From: Mycolicibacterium thermoresistibile
Lineage (GTDB): Bacteria > Actinomycetota > Actinomycetes > Mycobacteriales > Mycobacteriaceae
Reading direction: 5' to 3'
Length of the DNA: 64,000 nucleotides
NCBI RefSeq assembly: GCF_900187065.1
Contig: NZ_LT906483.1
Location: 2,170,001 to 2,234,000 of the forward strand
A program made the translations under genes and the position numbers. Shown here in pieces: positions 48,890-60,358 of this stretch (position 1 is the stretch's first letter; each line of letters begins with the position of its first letter). A model generated the notes under the pieces. That model saw only the letters and a list, made by a program, of their open reading frames with translations, was not told where the DNA came from and searched no databases.

Positions 48890-49774
48890 TCAGGTGTCGG
48901 AGGCGGCGGCGATCTCGGCGATCGACTTGTCCAGCGTCGCGTTGAACTCCTCGTCGCTCTGCTGCGCGGTCAGGCCCTCGGTGAACGCGCGCGAGAAGCT
49001 GGCGATCACGCCGTTGTTGCGCGCCAACCGGGCGCACGACTCCTCCCGGGTGTAACCGCCGGACAGCGCGACCACCCGCAGCACCTTGGGATGCTCGACG
49101 AGCTCCTTGTAGAGGTTGTCGGCGTCGGGCAGGGTCAGCTTCAGCATCACCACCTGGCCGTCCGACAGCGCGTTGACCGCGTTCAGCAGCGCGTCCTTCA
49201 GCTGCTCCTCGGCCTCGGCCTTCTTCGGGCTGTGGATGTCGACCTCGGGTTCGACGATCGGCACCAGGCCCTTGGCCAGGACCTGCTGGGCGATCTCGAA
49301 CTGCTGGTCGACGACGGCCTGCAGACCGGCGCCGGGCATCTTGATGACCGACCGCTCCTTGGTGCCGAACACACCGTTGGCGATCGCGCGGTCGAGCAGT
49401 TCGTCCAGCCCGGGGATCGGCTTCATCAGCTGGACGCCGTCCTTCTCCTCGGCCAGGCCCTTGTCGATCTTGAGGAACGGAACGATGTTCTTGACGTTCC
49501 ACAGATAGTCGGCGCTCGGCCGGCCCTCGATCGTGCGGTCCATGGTGTTCTCGAACAGGATGGCGCCGACGATCCGGTCGCCGTTGAAGACCGGGCTGGT
49601 GATGATCCGGGTGCGCATCTGGTGCACCAGGTCGAACATCTCGTCGTCGGTGGAGTAGGAGTCCTCCGGGATGCCGTACAGCCTCAGCGCCTTCGGCGTG
49701 CTCCCGCCGCTCTGGTCCAGCGCCGCGATGAAGCCCTTGCCGCTCTGGGCCTTCTTGTACATTTCTTGATTCAT
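48890..49774 (-). CDS. Class I fructose-bisphosphate aldolase
   Basis: The 294-residue protein belongs to the bacterial class I aldolases (FdaB-like): KGFIAALDQSGGSTPKALRL at the start, then GAILFENTMDRTIEG, VPIVEPEVDIHSP and the MLKLTLPDADN region, where the Schiff-base lysine is expected. It cleaves fructose 1,6-bisphosphate without metal. Most mycobacteria also have the class II zinc enzyme, so this may be an alternative form. I prefer ATG 49774 because GGTGGTGGAG precedes it, over the GTG nine bases earlier. The MFS-Lnt gene follows after 16 nt, so they form one transcription unit. Confidence 0.93.
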   Translation of the reverse strand: MNQEMYKKAQSGKGFIAALDQSGGSTPKALRLYGIPEDSYSTDDEMFDLVHQMRTRIITSPVFNGDRIVGAILFENTMDRTIEGRPSADYLWNVKNIVPFLKIDKGLAEEKDGVQLMKPIPGLDELLDRAIANGVFGTKERSVIKMPGAGLQAVVDQQFEIAQQVLAKGLVPIVEPEVDIHSPKKAEAEEQLKDALLNAVNALSDGQVVMLKLTLPDADNLYKELVEHPKVLRVVALSGGYTREESCARLARNNGVIASFSRAFTEGLTAQQSDEEFNATLDKSIAEIAAASDT

Positions 49775-49823
49775 CTCCACCACCCGTTGTCCGTTGTCGA
49801 AGGGGTCCTACCCGCCAATAGTC

Positions 49824-50501
49824 CTACCAGCCCCGCTCCCGCCATTCTCCGAGGTGTGGGCGTTCGGCGCCCAGCGTGGTGTCGTCGCCGTGGCCCGGAT
49901 ACACCACCGTCGAGTCCGGATAGACGTCGAACACCCGGGTGATGACATCGTCGAGCAACTGTTCGAAGGCGCCCGGTTCCCAGGTCTTGCCGACCCCGCC
50001 CGGGAACAGGCAGTCGCCGGTGAACAGGTGGGTGGTATGCCCGGCGGGCGGGCCGCTCAGCGCCAGCGCGACCGACCCCGGCGTGTGTCCGCGCAGGTGG
50101 ATCACGTCGAAGTGCAGATCACCGATCGTGATCGTCTCACCGCCGGAGAGGATGCGGTCCGGCGGCACCGGCAGCGGTTCGGCGTCGAGGTGGTGCGCCG
50201 CGGTCGGGGCACCGGTGGCCGCGACGACCTTCTCCAGCGCCTGCCAGTGGTCGAAGTGCTGGTGGCTGGTGACGATCAGCGATAGTTTCGGGGCGTACCG
50301 TTCGATGAGGTCGAGCAGGATCTCGGCGTCGTTGGCGGCGTCGATCAGCAGGGTTTCGCCGGTGCGGGAACAGGTGATCAGGTAGGCGTTGTTGTCCATG
50401 GGGCCGACCGACACCTTGATGATCGATGCGCCGGGCAACGTCCGCCGTGCCGCGGTCTGAGGTTCGACGTGTCCGGTGTACTCCTCGGCGACGACTGTCA
50501 T
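49824..50501 (-). CDS. Metallo-beta-lactamase fold hydrolase (glyoxalase II-like, Rv1637c type)
   Basis: A 225-residue MBL-fold hydrolase with the metal motif SHQHFDHW, RGHTPGSVAL, GDCLFPGG and a final YPGHGDDTT, matching the HxHxDH plus later His/Asp ligand set. The substrate is unknown, with thioester hydrolysis being the usual activity of the group. The ATG is 6 nt after TACCGT, so it is leaderless. It is divergent from uvrA, with about 94 nt between the starts, and precedes the class I aldolase gene by 49 nt on the same strand. Confidence 0.92.
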   Translation of the reverse strand: MTVVAEEYTGHVEPQTAARRTLPGASIIKVSVGPMDNNAYLITCSRTGETLLIDAANDAEILLDLIERYAPKLSLIVTSHQHFDHWQALEKVVAATGAPTAAHHLDAEPLPVPPDRILSGGETITIGDLHFDVIHLRGHTPGSVALALSGPPAGHTTHLFTGDCLFPGGVGKTWEPGAFEQLLDDVITRVFDVYPDSTVVYPGHGDDTTLGAERPHLGEWRERGW

Positions 50502-50541
50502 GTGGCCACGGTAGCGCGGAGCGACACCGCCCGGGAATCAC

Positions 50542-50564
50542 TTGTCGGTGGCCGCACCTAGCAT
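50542..50564 (+). promoter_or_regulatory. Perfect RecA-independent DNA-damage promoter of uvrA
   Basis: TTGTCGGTG, then GCCGCACC (8 nt), then TAGCAT: an exact match to the RecA-NDp/PafBC consensus TTGTCRGTG-N8-TANNNT. It lies 31 nt before the uvrA start codon. No LexA box is seen between the two divergent genes. Confidence 0.75.
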
Positions 50565-50595
50565 GGGTCGTGTCGTGTCTACAGGAAGGACACCG

Positions 50596-53496
<2,901 letters not shown>

Positions 53497-53515
53497 AACG
53501 ACCGATGCCACACGA

Positions 53516-53534
53516 CTACTAGTTTGCGTAGTAG
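53516..53534. promoter_or_regulatory. Inverted-repeat operator of the copper locus
   Basis: CTACTA and TAGTAG arms with a 7-nt spacer, the same arms and spacing as the cydA operator; flanks ACTACTA and GTAGTAG align position by position with that site. It lies just upstream of the TAGGCT -10 (53540-53545) of the first gene, overlapping where a -35 would be, which is a repressor-type position. Confidence 0.65.
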
Positions 53535-53552
53535 GCCGGTAGGCTCGGGGAC

Positions 53553-54086
53553 GTGAGCAGCTTCGAGGCGTCGGCCGCACGGCTGCGCGGAGGGTTCGTC
53601 GGCGCACTGTCGGCGGCCGCGGCGCTGGCCGGGCACGGCCTGGGCGGCGCCGAGGTGCCGGCCGGTCCGGCGATGGTGCTGCTGCTGCTCGGGTCGGCGC
53701 TGATCGGTGCGCTGGCCGGACTGCCGGGACGTATCCCGGTGATGCGGCTGTCCGCCCTGCTGCTCGCCGGGCAGGGTCTCGGGCATCTGCTGCTGACCGC
53801 CGCCGGACATCATCAGCACCCCGCCACCGGATCTCCCGCGGCCATGCTGCTGGCCCATCTGTTGGCCGCCGTGGTGTGCGCCGTGCTGATCGTGTTGGCC
53901 GAACACGGCTGGCGCCGGATCGCCTCGGCCGGCCGGTGGCTGGTGCTGCTGGTCGGTGGGCCGGGGCCGGACCCGCAGCGACGCATCACCGCGCCGGCCC
54001 GCTGGACGAATCGTCCGCAGGCGGTGCGGACTCCGGTGCACACCGCGCTGTCGCGGCGCGGGCCGCCACCGTTCGCTTTCCGCTGA
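53553..54086 (+). CDS. Small multi-helix membrane protein of the copper locus
   Basis: A 177-residue protein with four predicted helices (residues 12-135), a His-rich loop GHHQHPATG near residue 87 and a basic C-terminus. No family is confidently recognised. Placed with a PCu(A)C chaperone and a DyP peroxidase it resembles the Streptomyces copper-handling gene group, so a role in copper delivery is plausible. The GTG is 7 nt after TAGGCT, hence leaderless. The copper-type inverted repeat lies directly upstream. It is the first gene of the operon. Confidence 0.75.
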   Translation: MSSFEASAARLRGGFVGALSAAAALAGHGLGGAEVPAGPAMVLLLLGSALIGALAGLPGRIPVMRLSALLLAGQGLGHLLLTAAGHHQHPATGSPAAMLLAHLLAAVVCAVLIVLAEHGWRRIASAGRWLVLLVGGPGPDPQRRITAPARWTNRPQAVRTPVHTALSRRGPPPFAFR

Positions 54087-54165
54087 GGACCGGCGCTCCG
54101 CCGGTTCCTCGCGCTGTCGTCAACCGGTAACCCGCCAACATTCTTCGAAGCGAACGGATTTCACC

Positions 54166-54750
54166 ATGCCCAAATTCTTATTTCGTGCTGCCCTCGCCGC
54201 GTCCCTGCTGATCGCACCGATGGCGGCCGGCTGCGCCTCCGACGATCCCGCCGACACCGACCGGTCGGCCGCGACCGTGGTCACGGTGAGCGATCAGTGG
54301 GCCAAAGCCGCCCCCGACGGGATGACCTCACTGTTCGGCACCTTCCACAACAGCGGCGACCACGACGTCCGGATCGTGTCGGCCACCTCACCGGTCGCGG
54401 GTTCGGTGGAACTGCACGAGGTGGTCACCGACGCCGCCGGGACGTCGGTGATGCAGGAGAAAGGGGACGGCTTCCACATCCCGGCCGGCGGCAGCCACGA
54501 ACTGACCCCGGGTGGCGACCATCTGATGCTCATCGACCTGACCGAGCCGCTGACCGTCGGCAGCGACATCGACGTCGAGGTGACGTTCGACGACGGTTCG
54601 ACGCTGCCGTTCGTGGTCCAGGTTCGGGACTTCCCGGGAGCCGATGAGCAGTACGGCACCGACGGGGCCCACGATCACGGGGATCACGGGGTCCACGACC
54701 ACGGGGATCACGGGGATCACGGGGACCACGAGGCCCACGGCCATGGGTGA
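54166..54750 (+). CDS. PCu(A)C copper chaperone lipoprotein
   Basis: A 194-residue lipoprotein: signal peptide with lipobox MAAGC (Cys23), then a PCu(A)C cupredoxin-like domain. The motif set is VELHEVV (His), TSVMQE (Met), and GDHLMLIDL (His-x-Met), matching the usual copper-binding ligands. The C-terminal tail of about 27 residues contains ten histidines in Asp-His-Gly units and could buffer copper. Such chaperones carry Cu(I) to oxidases or other acceptors. It follows the membrane protein by 79 nt and overlaps the DyP start by 8 nt. Confidence 0.9.
   Translation: MPKFLFRAALAASLLIAPMAAGCASDDPADTDRSAATVVTVSDQWAKAAPDGMTSLFGTFHNSGDHDVRIVSATSPVAGSVELHEVVTDAAGTSVMQEKGDGFHIPAGGSHELTPGGDHLMLIDLTEPLTVGSDIDVEVTFDDGSTLPFVVQVRDFPGADEQYGTDGAHDHGDHGVHDHGDHGDHGDHEAHGHG
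54673..54730 (+). repeat. 9-bp repeats encoding a His-rich tail
   Basis: The 9-bp unit GATCACGGG recurs with small changes at the 3' end of the PCu(A)C gene and encodes Asp-His-Gly triplets. In-frame copy number variation would change the number of histidines without frameshift. The repeat overlaps the region just before the DyP start codon. Confidence 0.7.
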
Positions 54751-55969
54751 CCGTGCGGACACCGCGCGGGACATCACGATCAGCCGGCGGCGGCTCCTCG
54801 CCGGAGGAGCCGCCGCGATCGGCGCCGCCGGCGCGGCCTGGTCGGTCGGCCGGGCCGGTGCCGGCACGGTGGCCCCGGACACCACGTTCGGCGCCGAGGT
54901 GGTGCCGTTCCACGGCGTCCACCAGGCCGGGATCCAGACACCTCCGCAGGCGCATGCGCTGTTCACCGCGCTGGATCTGCGCGCGGACAGCGGCCGGAGC
55001 CCGCGGCAGGCGCTGACCGCGGTGCTCAGACTGTGGACCGCCGACGCCGAACGGCTGACCCAGGGCCGGCCCGCGCTCGCCGACACCGAACCGGAGCTGG
55101 CCCACCGCCCGGCCAGGCTGACGGTCACCGTCGGGCTGGGTCCGGAGCTGTTCGACAAGATCGGGATGTCGCATGCCCGGCCGCCGTCGGCCCGGCAGCT
55201 CCCGGCCTTCACCATCGACCGGCTCGACCCGCGATGGTGCGGCGGCGATCTGTTCCTGCAGATCTGTGCCGACGATCCGATGGTCGTCGCGCACACCGCG
55301 CGGGTGCTGCTGAAGAACGTCCGCACCCTGGCCCGGCCCCGGTGGCGTCAGGTCGGGTTCCGCACCGCCCGCGGCGCCGATGCCCCGGACGTGACGATGC
55401 GCAACCTGTTCGGTCAGGTCGACGGCACGGTGAACCCGGACGAGGCTGATTTCGCCGAGCTGGTGTGGATGGACGGCCGACAGCAGCCGTGGTCGGCCGG
55501 CGGCAGCCTGGCGGTGGTCCGCAGGATCGCGATGAACCTGGACACCTGGGACGAGCTGGGCCGCGACGCCCGGGAACTCACGGTCGGCCGGCGCCTGGAC
55601 AACGGCGCGCCGCTGACCGGCCGTCACGAGACCGACGAACCGGATCTCACCATGCTGCGCAACGGGATTCCGGTGATACCGCCGAATTCGCACGTGGCCC
55701 GGGCGCGGCACCGCACGCCGGAGGAACGGTTTCTGCGGCGCTCGTACAACTACGACGATCCGCCGGCCGACGACCGGACCTCCGACGCCGGTCTGATCTT
55801 CGTGAGCTACCAGCGTGACATCGACCGGCAGTTCCTGCCGGTGCAGCAGCGCCTGGCCGACGCCGACGCGCTCAACGAGTGGACCACGCCGATCGGCTCC
55901 GCGGTGTTCGTCATCCTGCCCGGGGTGGCGCCGGGCGGATACCTGGGGGAGAGCCTGCTGTCGGGGTGA
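54743..55969 (+). CDS. Tat-exported DyP-type haem peroxidase
   Basis: A 408-residue DyP peroxidase. The N-terminus carries a Tat signal (SRRRLLAGG at residues 14-22, then a hydrophobic run). The DyP motif GQVDG is at 224-228 with catalytic Asp227, and the proximal haem ligand is His317 in NSHVARA. The FLRRSYNYD arginine block follows. In Streptomyces a DyP of this kind (DtpA) depends on copper chaperones for secretion-linked maturation; the association with PCu(A)C here matches that theme. The ATG overlaps the chaperone gene by 8 nt, so both are made together. Confidence 0.9.
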   Translation: MGDRADTARDITISRRRLLAGGAAAIGAAGAAWSVGRAGAGTVAPDTTFGAEVVPFHGVHQAGIQTPPQAHALFTALDLRADSGRSPRQALTAVLRLWTADAERLTQGRPALADTEPELAHRPARLTVTVGLGPELFDKIGMSHARPPSARQLPAFTIDRLDPRWCGGDLFLQICADDPMVVAHTARVLLKNVRTLARPRWRQVGFRTARGADAPDVTMRNLFGQVDGTVNPDEADFAELVWMDGRQQPWSAGGSLAVVRRIAMNLDTWDELGRDARELTVGRRLDNGAPLTGRHETDEPDLTMLRNGIPVIPPNSHVARARHRTPEERFLRRSYNYDDPPADDRTSDAGLIFVSYQRDIDRQFLPVQQRLADADALNEWTTPIGSAVFVILPGVAPGGYLGESLLSG

Positions 55970-56015
55970 CGGCCCCGCCGGATCCGGTCAGCCCCATCCG
56001 GTCAGCCCCATCCGG

Positions 56016-56267
56016 TCAGCCCCCGCCGGGCTGGTCCCCGCGCATCGACTCGCGGATCTGCGCCAGCCGGTCCGCCGCGGCGCGCCGGCGCTCCTCGTAC
56101 CGGTCCGCGGCGGCGCGGCCCTCCGGGGTCTCGGCGGCCAGCTCGGATTCGCCCAGCGCGGTCCCGTACCGGGTCTCGATCTTCTCCCGCACCGACTCGA
56201 AGGTCGGCACCCCGTCCGGGGTGTACCCGACCTCCTCGGGCCGGTCCGGCTGCGGTTCGGTGGCCAT
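56016..56267 (-). CDS. Small conserved charged protein
   Basis: An 83-residue soluble, strongly charged protein rich in Glu, Arg and Ala (GESELAAETPEGRAAADRYE), largely helical and probably coiled coil. No domain is recognised; the position after the uvrA neighbourhood matches a small hypothetical of M. tuberculosis (Rv1638A as I recall). TAGGTT lies 7 nt upstream of the ATG, so it is leaderless. The upstream in-frame sequence is Arg-rich and not coding-like. Confidence 0.75.
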   Translation of the reverse strand: MATEPQPDRPEEVGYTPDGVPTFESVREKIETRYGTALGESELAAETPEGRAAADRYEERRRAAADRLAQIRESMRGDQPGGG

Positions 56268-56369
56268 GGCATCGAACCTACCCGCGGTGGACCACCCGCG
56301 GGGCCGGCGCCGAACGTCGGGTCGTGTCACGCCGGCCGGCGGTGCGACGTGCCGAAACCCGACACTCGC

Positions 56370-56732
56370 TCATCCCCAGACCGGGCCGGTGTACTTCTCG
56401 CCCGGACCCTTGCCCGGCTCATCGGGGTGGGCGCTGGCCTCGCGGAACGCCAGTTGCAGCGACTTCAGCCCGTCGCGCATCGGGCCGGCGTGCGGTCCGA
56501 GATACTCCACCGAGGCGGTGACGAGCCCGGCCAGCGCGGTGATCAGCCGGCGCGCCTCGTCGAGGTCGCGGTGCGGGCTGTCGTCGGGATCGTCGGCCGA
56601 CAGGCCGAGCTTCTCCGCGGCCGCGCTCATCAACATCACCGCCGCCCGGCTGATCACCTCGACGGCCGGAATCTCGGCCAGATCGCGGATCCGCTGGTCC
56701 GACGATTCCTCAGCTGTGGGTTTGTCGGTCAT
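56370..56732 (-). CDS. DUF1844 protein
   Basis: The 120-residue protein has the DUF1844 helix pattern: [20 protein letters not shown], then [20 protein letters not shown] and [16 protein letters not shown]. The N-terminus is acidic and polar. The family is small, soluble and of unknown function. The ATG start gives a normal-length product. It is divergent from the infC leader, with which it shares the 284-nt region. A longer in-frame start exists but runs across the infC leader and is rejected. Confidence 0.85.
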   Translation of the reverse strand: MTDKPTAEESSDQRIRDLAEIPAVEVISRAAVMLMSAAAEKLGLSADDPDDSPHRDLDEARRLITALAGLVTASVEYLGPHAGPMRDGLKSLQLAFREASAHPDEPGKGPGEKYTGPVWG

Positions 56733-56738
56733 GCCTGC

Positions 56739-57016
56739 TAGACTTCCATGCGCGACCGTCCCGGCGAACGCCAGGGACAGCAAGTGGAGTCCGACTCCCA
56801 CCGCTGGCCACGTACCCGTCACGGGTATCCGCAGGCTCAGCGGTCCGGTCACCGGCGCTGCGGCGCCGGTTCTGCGCTCGGCGCAGGCGGCGGATGCCGC
56901 GATCGGTCGGCATCGGGCCCTGCACGCGCAGGGCCTTTTTGCTGGGGGCGGGAATCCACCGGCTGGTTTCGACGTTGTGCTGCGCGGTCATACCAGAGGA
57001 CAACATAGGAGGCCCC
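56739..57016 (+). promoter_or_regulatory. Structured 5' leader of the infC-rpmI-rplT operon
   Basis: A TAGACT -10 at 56739-56744 begins a leader of about 265 nt before infC. Hairpins are visible at 56813-56827 (TACCCG/CGGGTA), 56851-56870 (ACCGGCGC/GCGCCGGT, tetraloop TGCG) and an intrinsic terminator at 56916-56940. The end carries AGGAGG 4 nt before the ATC start. The shape suggests attenuation, as known for this operon in other phyla with L20 or IF3 as ligand, but this sequence is not one I can assign to a named leader class. Confidence 0.55.
56916..56940 (+). terminator. Intrinsic terminator inside the infC leader
   Basis: GGCCCTGC-ACGC-GCAGGGCC is a perfect 8-bp stem with a tetraloop, followed immediately by TTTTT. 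It lies 76 nt before the infC start codon and in the same direction, so transcription that stops here would never reach infC. This is the signature of attenuation rather than of a true operon end. Confidence 0.8.
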
Positions 57017-57583
<567 letters not shown>

Positions 57584-57617
57584 CAGCTCTACCCATTCGA
57601 CAATCCGAAGGACACCC

Positions 57618-57812
57618 ATGCCCAAGGCGAAAACCCACAGCGGTGCAGCGAAGCGGTTCCGGCGCACCGGCACCGGCAAGATCGTGCGCCAGAAGGCGAA
57701 CCGTCGGCACCTGCTCGAGCACAAGCCGAGCACCCGCACCCGCCGCCTGGCCGGCCGGACGGACGTGTCGGCCGCCGACAACCGCCGCGTCAACAAGATG
57801 CTGAACGGCTGA
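57618..57812 (+). CDS. rpmI: Ribosomal protein L35
   Basis: A 64-residue basic protein, normal for bL35, with [20 protein letters not shown] at the start and [16 protein letters not shown] in the middle. It sits near the 23S rRNA in the large subunit. ATG is preceded by GAAGGA. The gene follows infC by 34 nt and precedes rplT by 51 nt, the classical infC-rpmI-rplT order. Confidence 0.98.
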   Translation: MPKAKTHSGAAKRFRRTGTGKIVRQKANRRHLLEHKPSTRTRRLAGRTDVSAADNRRVNKMLNG

Positions 57813-57863
57813 TCCTCCGCCACAGCACCGAATCCTCGAGTCCGTACTAGATAGGAACCACCC

Positions 57864-58253
57864 ATGGCACGCGTGAAACGGGCAGTCAACGCCCACAAGA
57901 AGCGGCGCTCCATCCTCAAGGCCTCCAAGGGCTACCGCGGCCAGCGGTCGCGGCTGTATCGCAAGGCGAAAGAACAGCAGCTGCATTCGCTGACCTATGC
58001 GTACCGGGACCGCCGGGCGCGTAAGGGCGAGTTCCGCAAGCTGTGGATCACCCGGATCAACGCCGCCGCCCGGGCCAACGGCATCACCTACAACCGGCTG
58101 ATCCAGGGGCTCAAGGCCGCCGGTGTCGAGTTGGACCGCAAGAACCTCGCCGACATCGCCGTCACCGATGCGGCCGCGTTCACCGCGTTGGTCGAGGTCG
58201 CCCGGGGCGCCTTGCCGGCCGACGTGAACGCGCCGTCCGGAGAGGCCGCCTGA
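57864..58253 (+). CDS. rplT: Ribosomal protein L20
   Basis: A 129-residue bL20 protein: [20 protein letters not shown] at the start, [20 protein letters not shown] and [20 protein letters not shown]. It binds 23S rRNA early in assembly and in other phyla represses its own operon through a leader RNA, relevant to the structured leader upstream. The ATG has AGGAACC upstream. The end is followed 11 nt later by tsnR, so tsnR is probably co-transcribed. Confidence 0.98.
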   Translation: MARVKRAVNAHKKRRSILKASKGYRGQRSRLYRKAKEQQLHSLTYAYRDRRARKGEFRKLWITRINAAARANGITYNRLIQGLKAAGVELDRKNLADIAVTDAAAFTALVEVARGALPADVNAPSGEAA

Positions 58254-58264
58254 CCCCGCCGGAG

Positions 58265-59071
58265 TTGCTCACCGAGCGCTCCGCCCGCGTGGTGGCAGCG
58301 GTCAAGCTGCACCGGCAGACAGCACGACGCCGCGCCGCGCGCTTCCTCGCCGAGGGACCCAACCTCGTCGAGGCGGCGCTGCGGCGCGGTTTGGTGTCGG
58401 AGGTCTACGCCACCGAAGCGGCGGCGCAGCGGTTCGCGGAACTGCTCGCCGGCACCCCGGCCGACGTCGGGGTACGGCTGGTCACCGAACGCGCCGCCAA
58501 GGCCCTGTCGGACACCGTCACCCCGGTCGGCCTGGTGGCGGTGTGCCGGATGCCGCAGACCACGCTGGCCGACGTGCTGGCGGCCGCGCCGCGCTTGGTC
58601 GCGGTGGGGGTGCAGATCGGGGAACCCGGAAACGCCGGCACGCTGATCCGCACCGCCGACGCCATGGGCGCCGACGCGGTGGTGCTGGCCGGCGCCGGGG
58701 TCGATCCCTACAACAGCAAATGCCTGCGTGCGTCGGCGGGGGCGATCTTCACCATCCCGGTGGTGGCCGGCCCCGACCCGGTCGAGACCGTCGGCCGGCT
58801 GCAGGCGAGCGGTCTGCAGGTGCTGGCGACCACCCTCGACGGGGAGATCAGCCTCGACAGCGCCGAATCCCACGTCAACCTCGACCGTCCCACCGCCTGG
58901 CTGTTCGGCGGTGAGGCGCACGGGCTGCCGCCGGAGGTGGCGGCCGCGGCCGACCATCGGGTGCACATCCCGATGGCCGGCCGCACCGAGAGCCTCAACG
59001 TCGCCGCTGCGGCCGCCATCTGCCTGTACCAGAGCGCCCGGGCGGCCCGGTCGGCCGATCATCCGGCGTGA
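58265..59071 (+). CDS. tsnR: SpoU-family 23S rRNA methyltransferase (TsnR-like)
   Basis: A 268-residue SPOUT methyltransferase. The N-terminal substrate domain contains RRRAARFLAEGPNLVEAALR; the catalytic domain shows QIGEPGNAGTLIRTADAMGA, ALFGGEAHGLP-like GGEAHGLPPEV, and IPMAGRTESLNVAAAAAICL, the knotted SAM-binding motifs. It probably 2'-O-methylates ribosomal RNA. The TTG at 58265 fits the family start (LTERSARVV) and has GGAG just upstream. It follows rplT by 11 nt. Confidence 0.92.
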   Translation: MLTERSARVVAAVKLHRQTARRRAARFLAEGPNLVEAALRRGLVSEVYATEAAAQRFAELLAGTPADVGVRLVTERAAKALSDTVTPVGLVAVCRMPQTTLADVLAAAPRLVAVGVQIGEPGNAGTLIRTADAMGADAVVLAGAGVDPYNSKCLRASAGAIFTIPVVAGPDPVETVGRLQASGLQVLATTLDGEISLDSAESHVNLDRPTAWLFGGEAHGLPPEVAAAADHRVHIPMAGRTESLNVAAAAAICLYQSARAARSADHPA

Positions 59072-59079
59072 GAGACCGG

Positions 59080-60309
59080 TCAGGCGTTGAGCAGACCGCG
59101 TGCGACGTGGGTGATCTGCACCTCGTTGCTGCCGGCGTAGATCATCAGCGACTTGGCGTCGCGGGCCAGCTGTTCCACCCGGTACTCGGTCATGTAGCCG
59201 TTGCCGCCGAACAACTGCACGGCGTCCATCGCGACGTCGGTGGCCGCCTCCGAGCAGTACCACTTGATCGCCGACGCCTCGGCCAGCGAGATGGGCACAC
59301 CCTTCTCGGCCGCCTCGATGACGCGGAACAACATGTTGCGCACATTCATCCGCGCCACCTCCATCTTCGCCAGCTTGAGCTGGATCAGCTGGAACTGGGC
59401 GATCTCCTGACCCCACAGCTTGCGGTTCTTGGCGTAGTCGACGCACAGCCGCAGACATTCCTCGATGACGCCCAGGGCCATCGCCGCGACCCCGATGCGT
59501 TCGGCGGAGAAGCTGGACCGCGCGCTGTCGCGGCCGTCGCCGGCCTGATCCTCGGATTCGCCGAGCAGCCGGTCGCGGCCCAGGCGCACGTTGTTGAAGA
59601 ACAACTCGCCGGTGCGGGAGCTGTGAATGCCCATCTTGCGGAACGGCCTGGACTGCACGAAGCCCTCCATGCCCTTGTCCAGGACGAAGGTCAGCACCTT
59701 GCGGTCCCGCGGGGCCACCCCGGGTTCGTCGAGCTTGGCGTAGACCACCACGACGTCGGCGTCGGGTCCGTTGGTGATGAACGTCTTCTGGCCGTTGAGG
59801 ATGTAGTCGTCCCCGTCGCGGACCACATAGGACTTCATGCCGCCGAACGCGTCCGAGCCGGAGTCCGGCTCGGTGATCGCCCAGGCCCCGATCTTCTCGT
59901 AGGTGACCAGGCCGGGCAGCCAGCGTTCCTGCTGGGCCAGGGTGCCGCGGCTCTGGATGGTCGGCACCGTCAGGCCGAGGCTGACACCCATACCGGTCAC
60001 CAGGCCCATCGACACCCGACACAGTTCACTGATGAGTACGAAGCCCATCCCCGGCGACCCGCCGCCGAACATGCCGCCGCGCGAGCCGGCGGTCTTGGCC
60101 TCCCCGCCCTCACGCAGCCGGGCCAGCCGCTTGTCCAGCGCCTCCTTGGCCATCTTGTCGATGCCGAAGGTGGCGAACAGTTTGCGGACGATGGGATAGG
60201 GCTCCATGTCGCCGCTTTCGAGTTCGTCGAGATGAGGACGGATTTCCTTGTCGATGAACTCCCGGACGGCATCGCGTACAGCGAGATCGACATCAGACCA
60301 ATCGAGCAT
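59080..60309 (-). CDS. Acyl-CoA dehydrogenase
   Basis: A 409-residue FAD-dependent acyl-CoA dehydrogenase with the FAD/substrate motifs GAWAITEPDSGSDAFGGM and TFITNGPDADVVVVYA, the FRKMGIHSSRTGELFF block, and a QLFGGNGYMTEY C-terminal helix. A glycine-rich insertion GGMFGGGSPGMGF lies near residue 80. The final motif is IYAGSNEVQ, so the catalytic Glu is probably on another helix as in long-chain type enzymes. The acyl substrate is unknown. ATG start with no clear SD. Convergent with tsnR. Confidence 0.92.
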   Translation of the reverse strand: MLDWSDVDLAVRDAVREFIDKEIRPHLDELESGDMEPYPIVRKLFATFGIDKMAKEALDKRLARLREGGEAKTAGSRGGMFGGGSPGMGFVLISELCRVSMGLVTGMGVSLGLTVPTIQSRGTLAQQERWLPGLVTYEKIGAWAITEPDSGSDAFGGMKSYVVRDGDDYILNGQKTFITNGPDADVVVVYAKLDEPGVAPRDRKVLTFVLDKGMEGFVQSRPFRKMGIHSSRTGELFFNNVRLGRDRLLGESEDQAGDGRDSARSSFSAERIGVAAMALGVIEECLRLCVDYAKNRKLWGQEIAQFQLIQLKLAKMEVARMNVRNMLFRVIEAAEKGVPISLAEASAIKWYCSEAATDVAMDAVQLFGGNGYMTEYRVEQLARDAKSLMIYAGSNEVQITHVARGLLNA

Positions 60310-60358
60310 TCCCTCAGCCTAGACAGGTGTCAAAAAAGATGCTCGACGGGTGTCAAGT

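Noticed and set aside
56748..57008. Upstream ORF in the infC leader
   Set aside because: The ATG is 3 nt from the -10 box, the codon bias is poor, and the product is Arg/Gly-rich; better explained as structured RNA.
59080..60309. Acyl-CoA dehydrogenase with lost catalytic Glu (IYAGSNEVQ in place of IYEGT)
   Set aside because: Long-chain and branched-chain type dehydrogenases place the Glu on another helix and often have IYAG or IYGG, so this is not evidence for inactivity.
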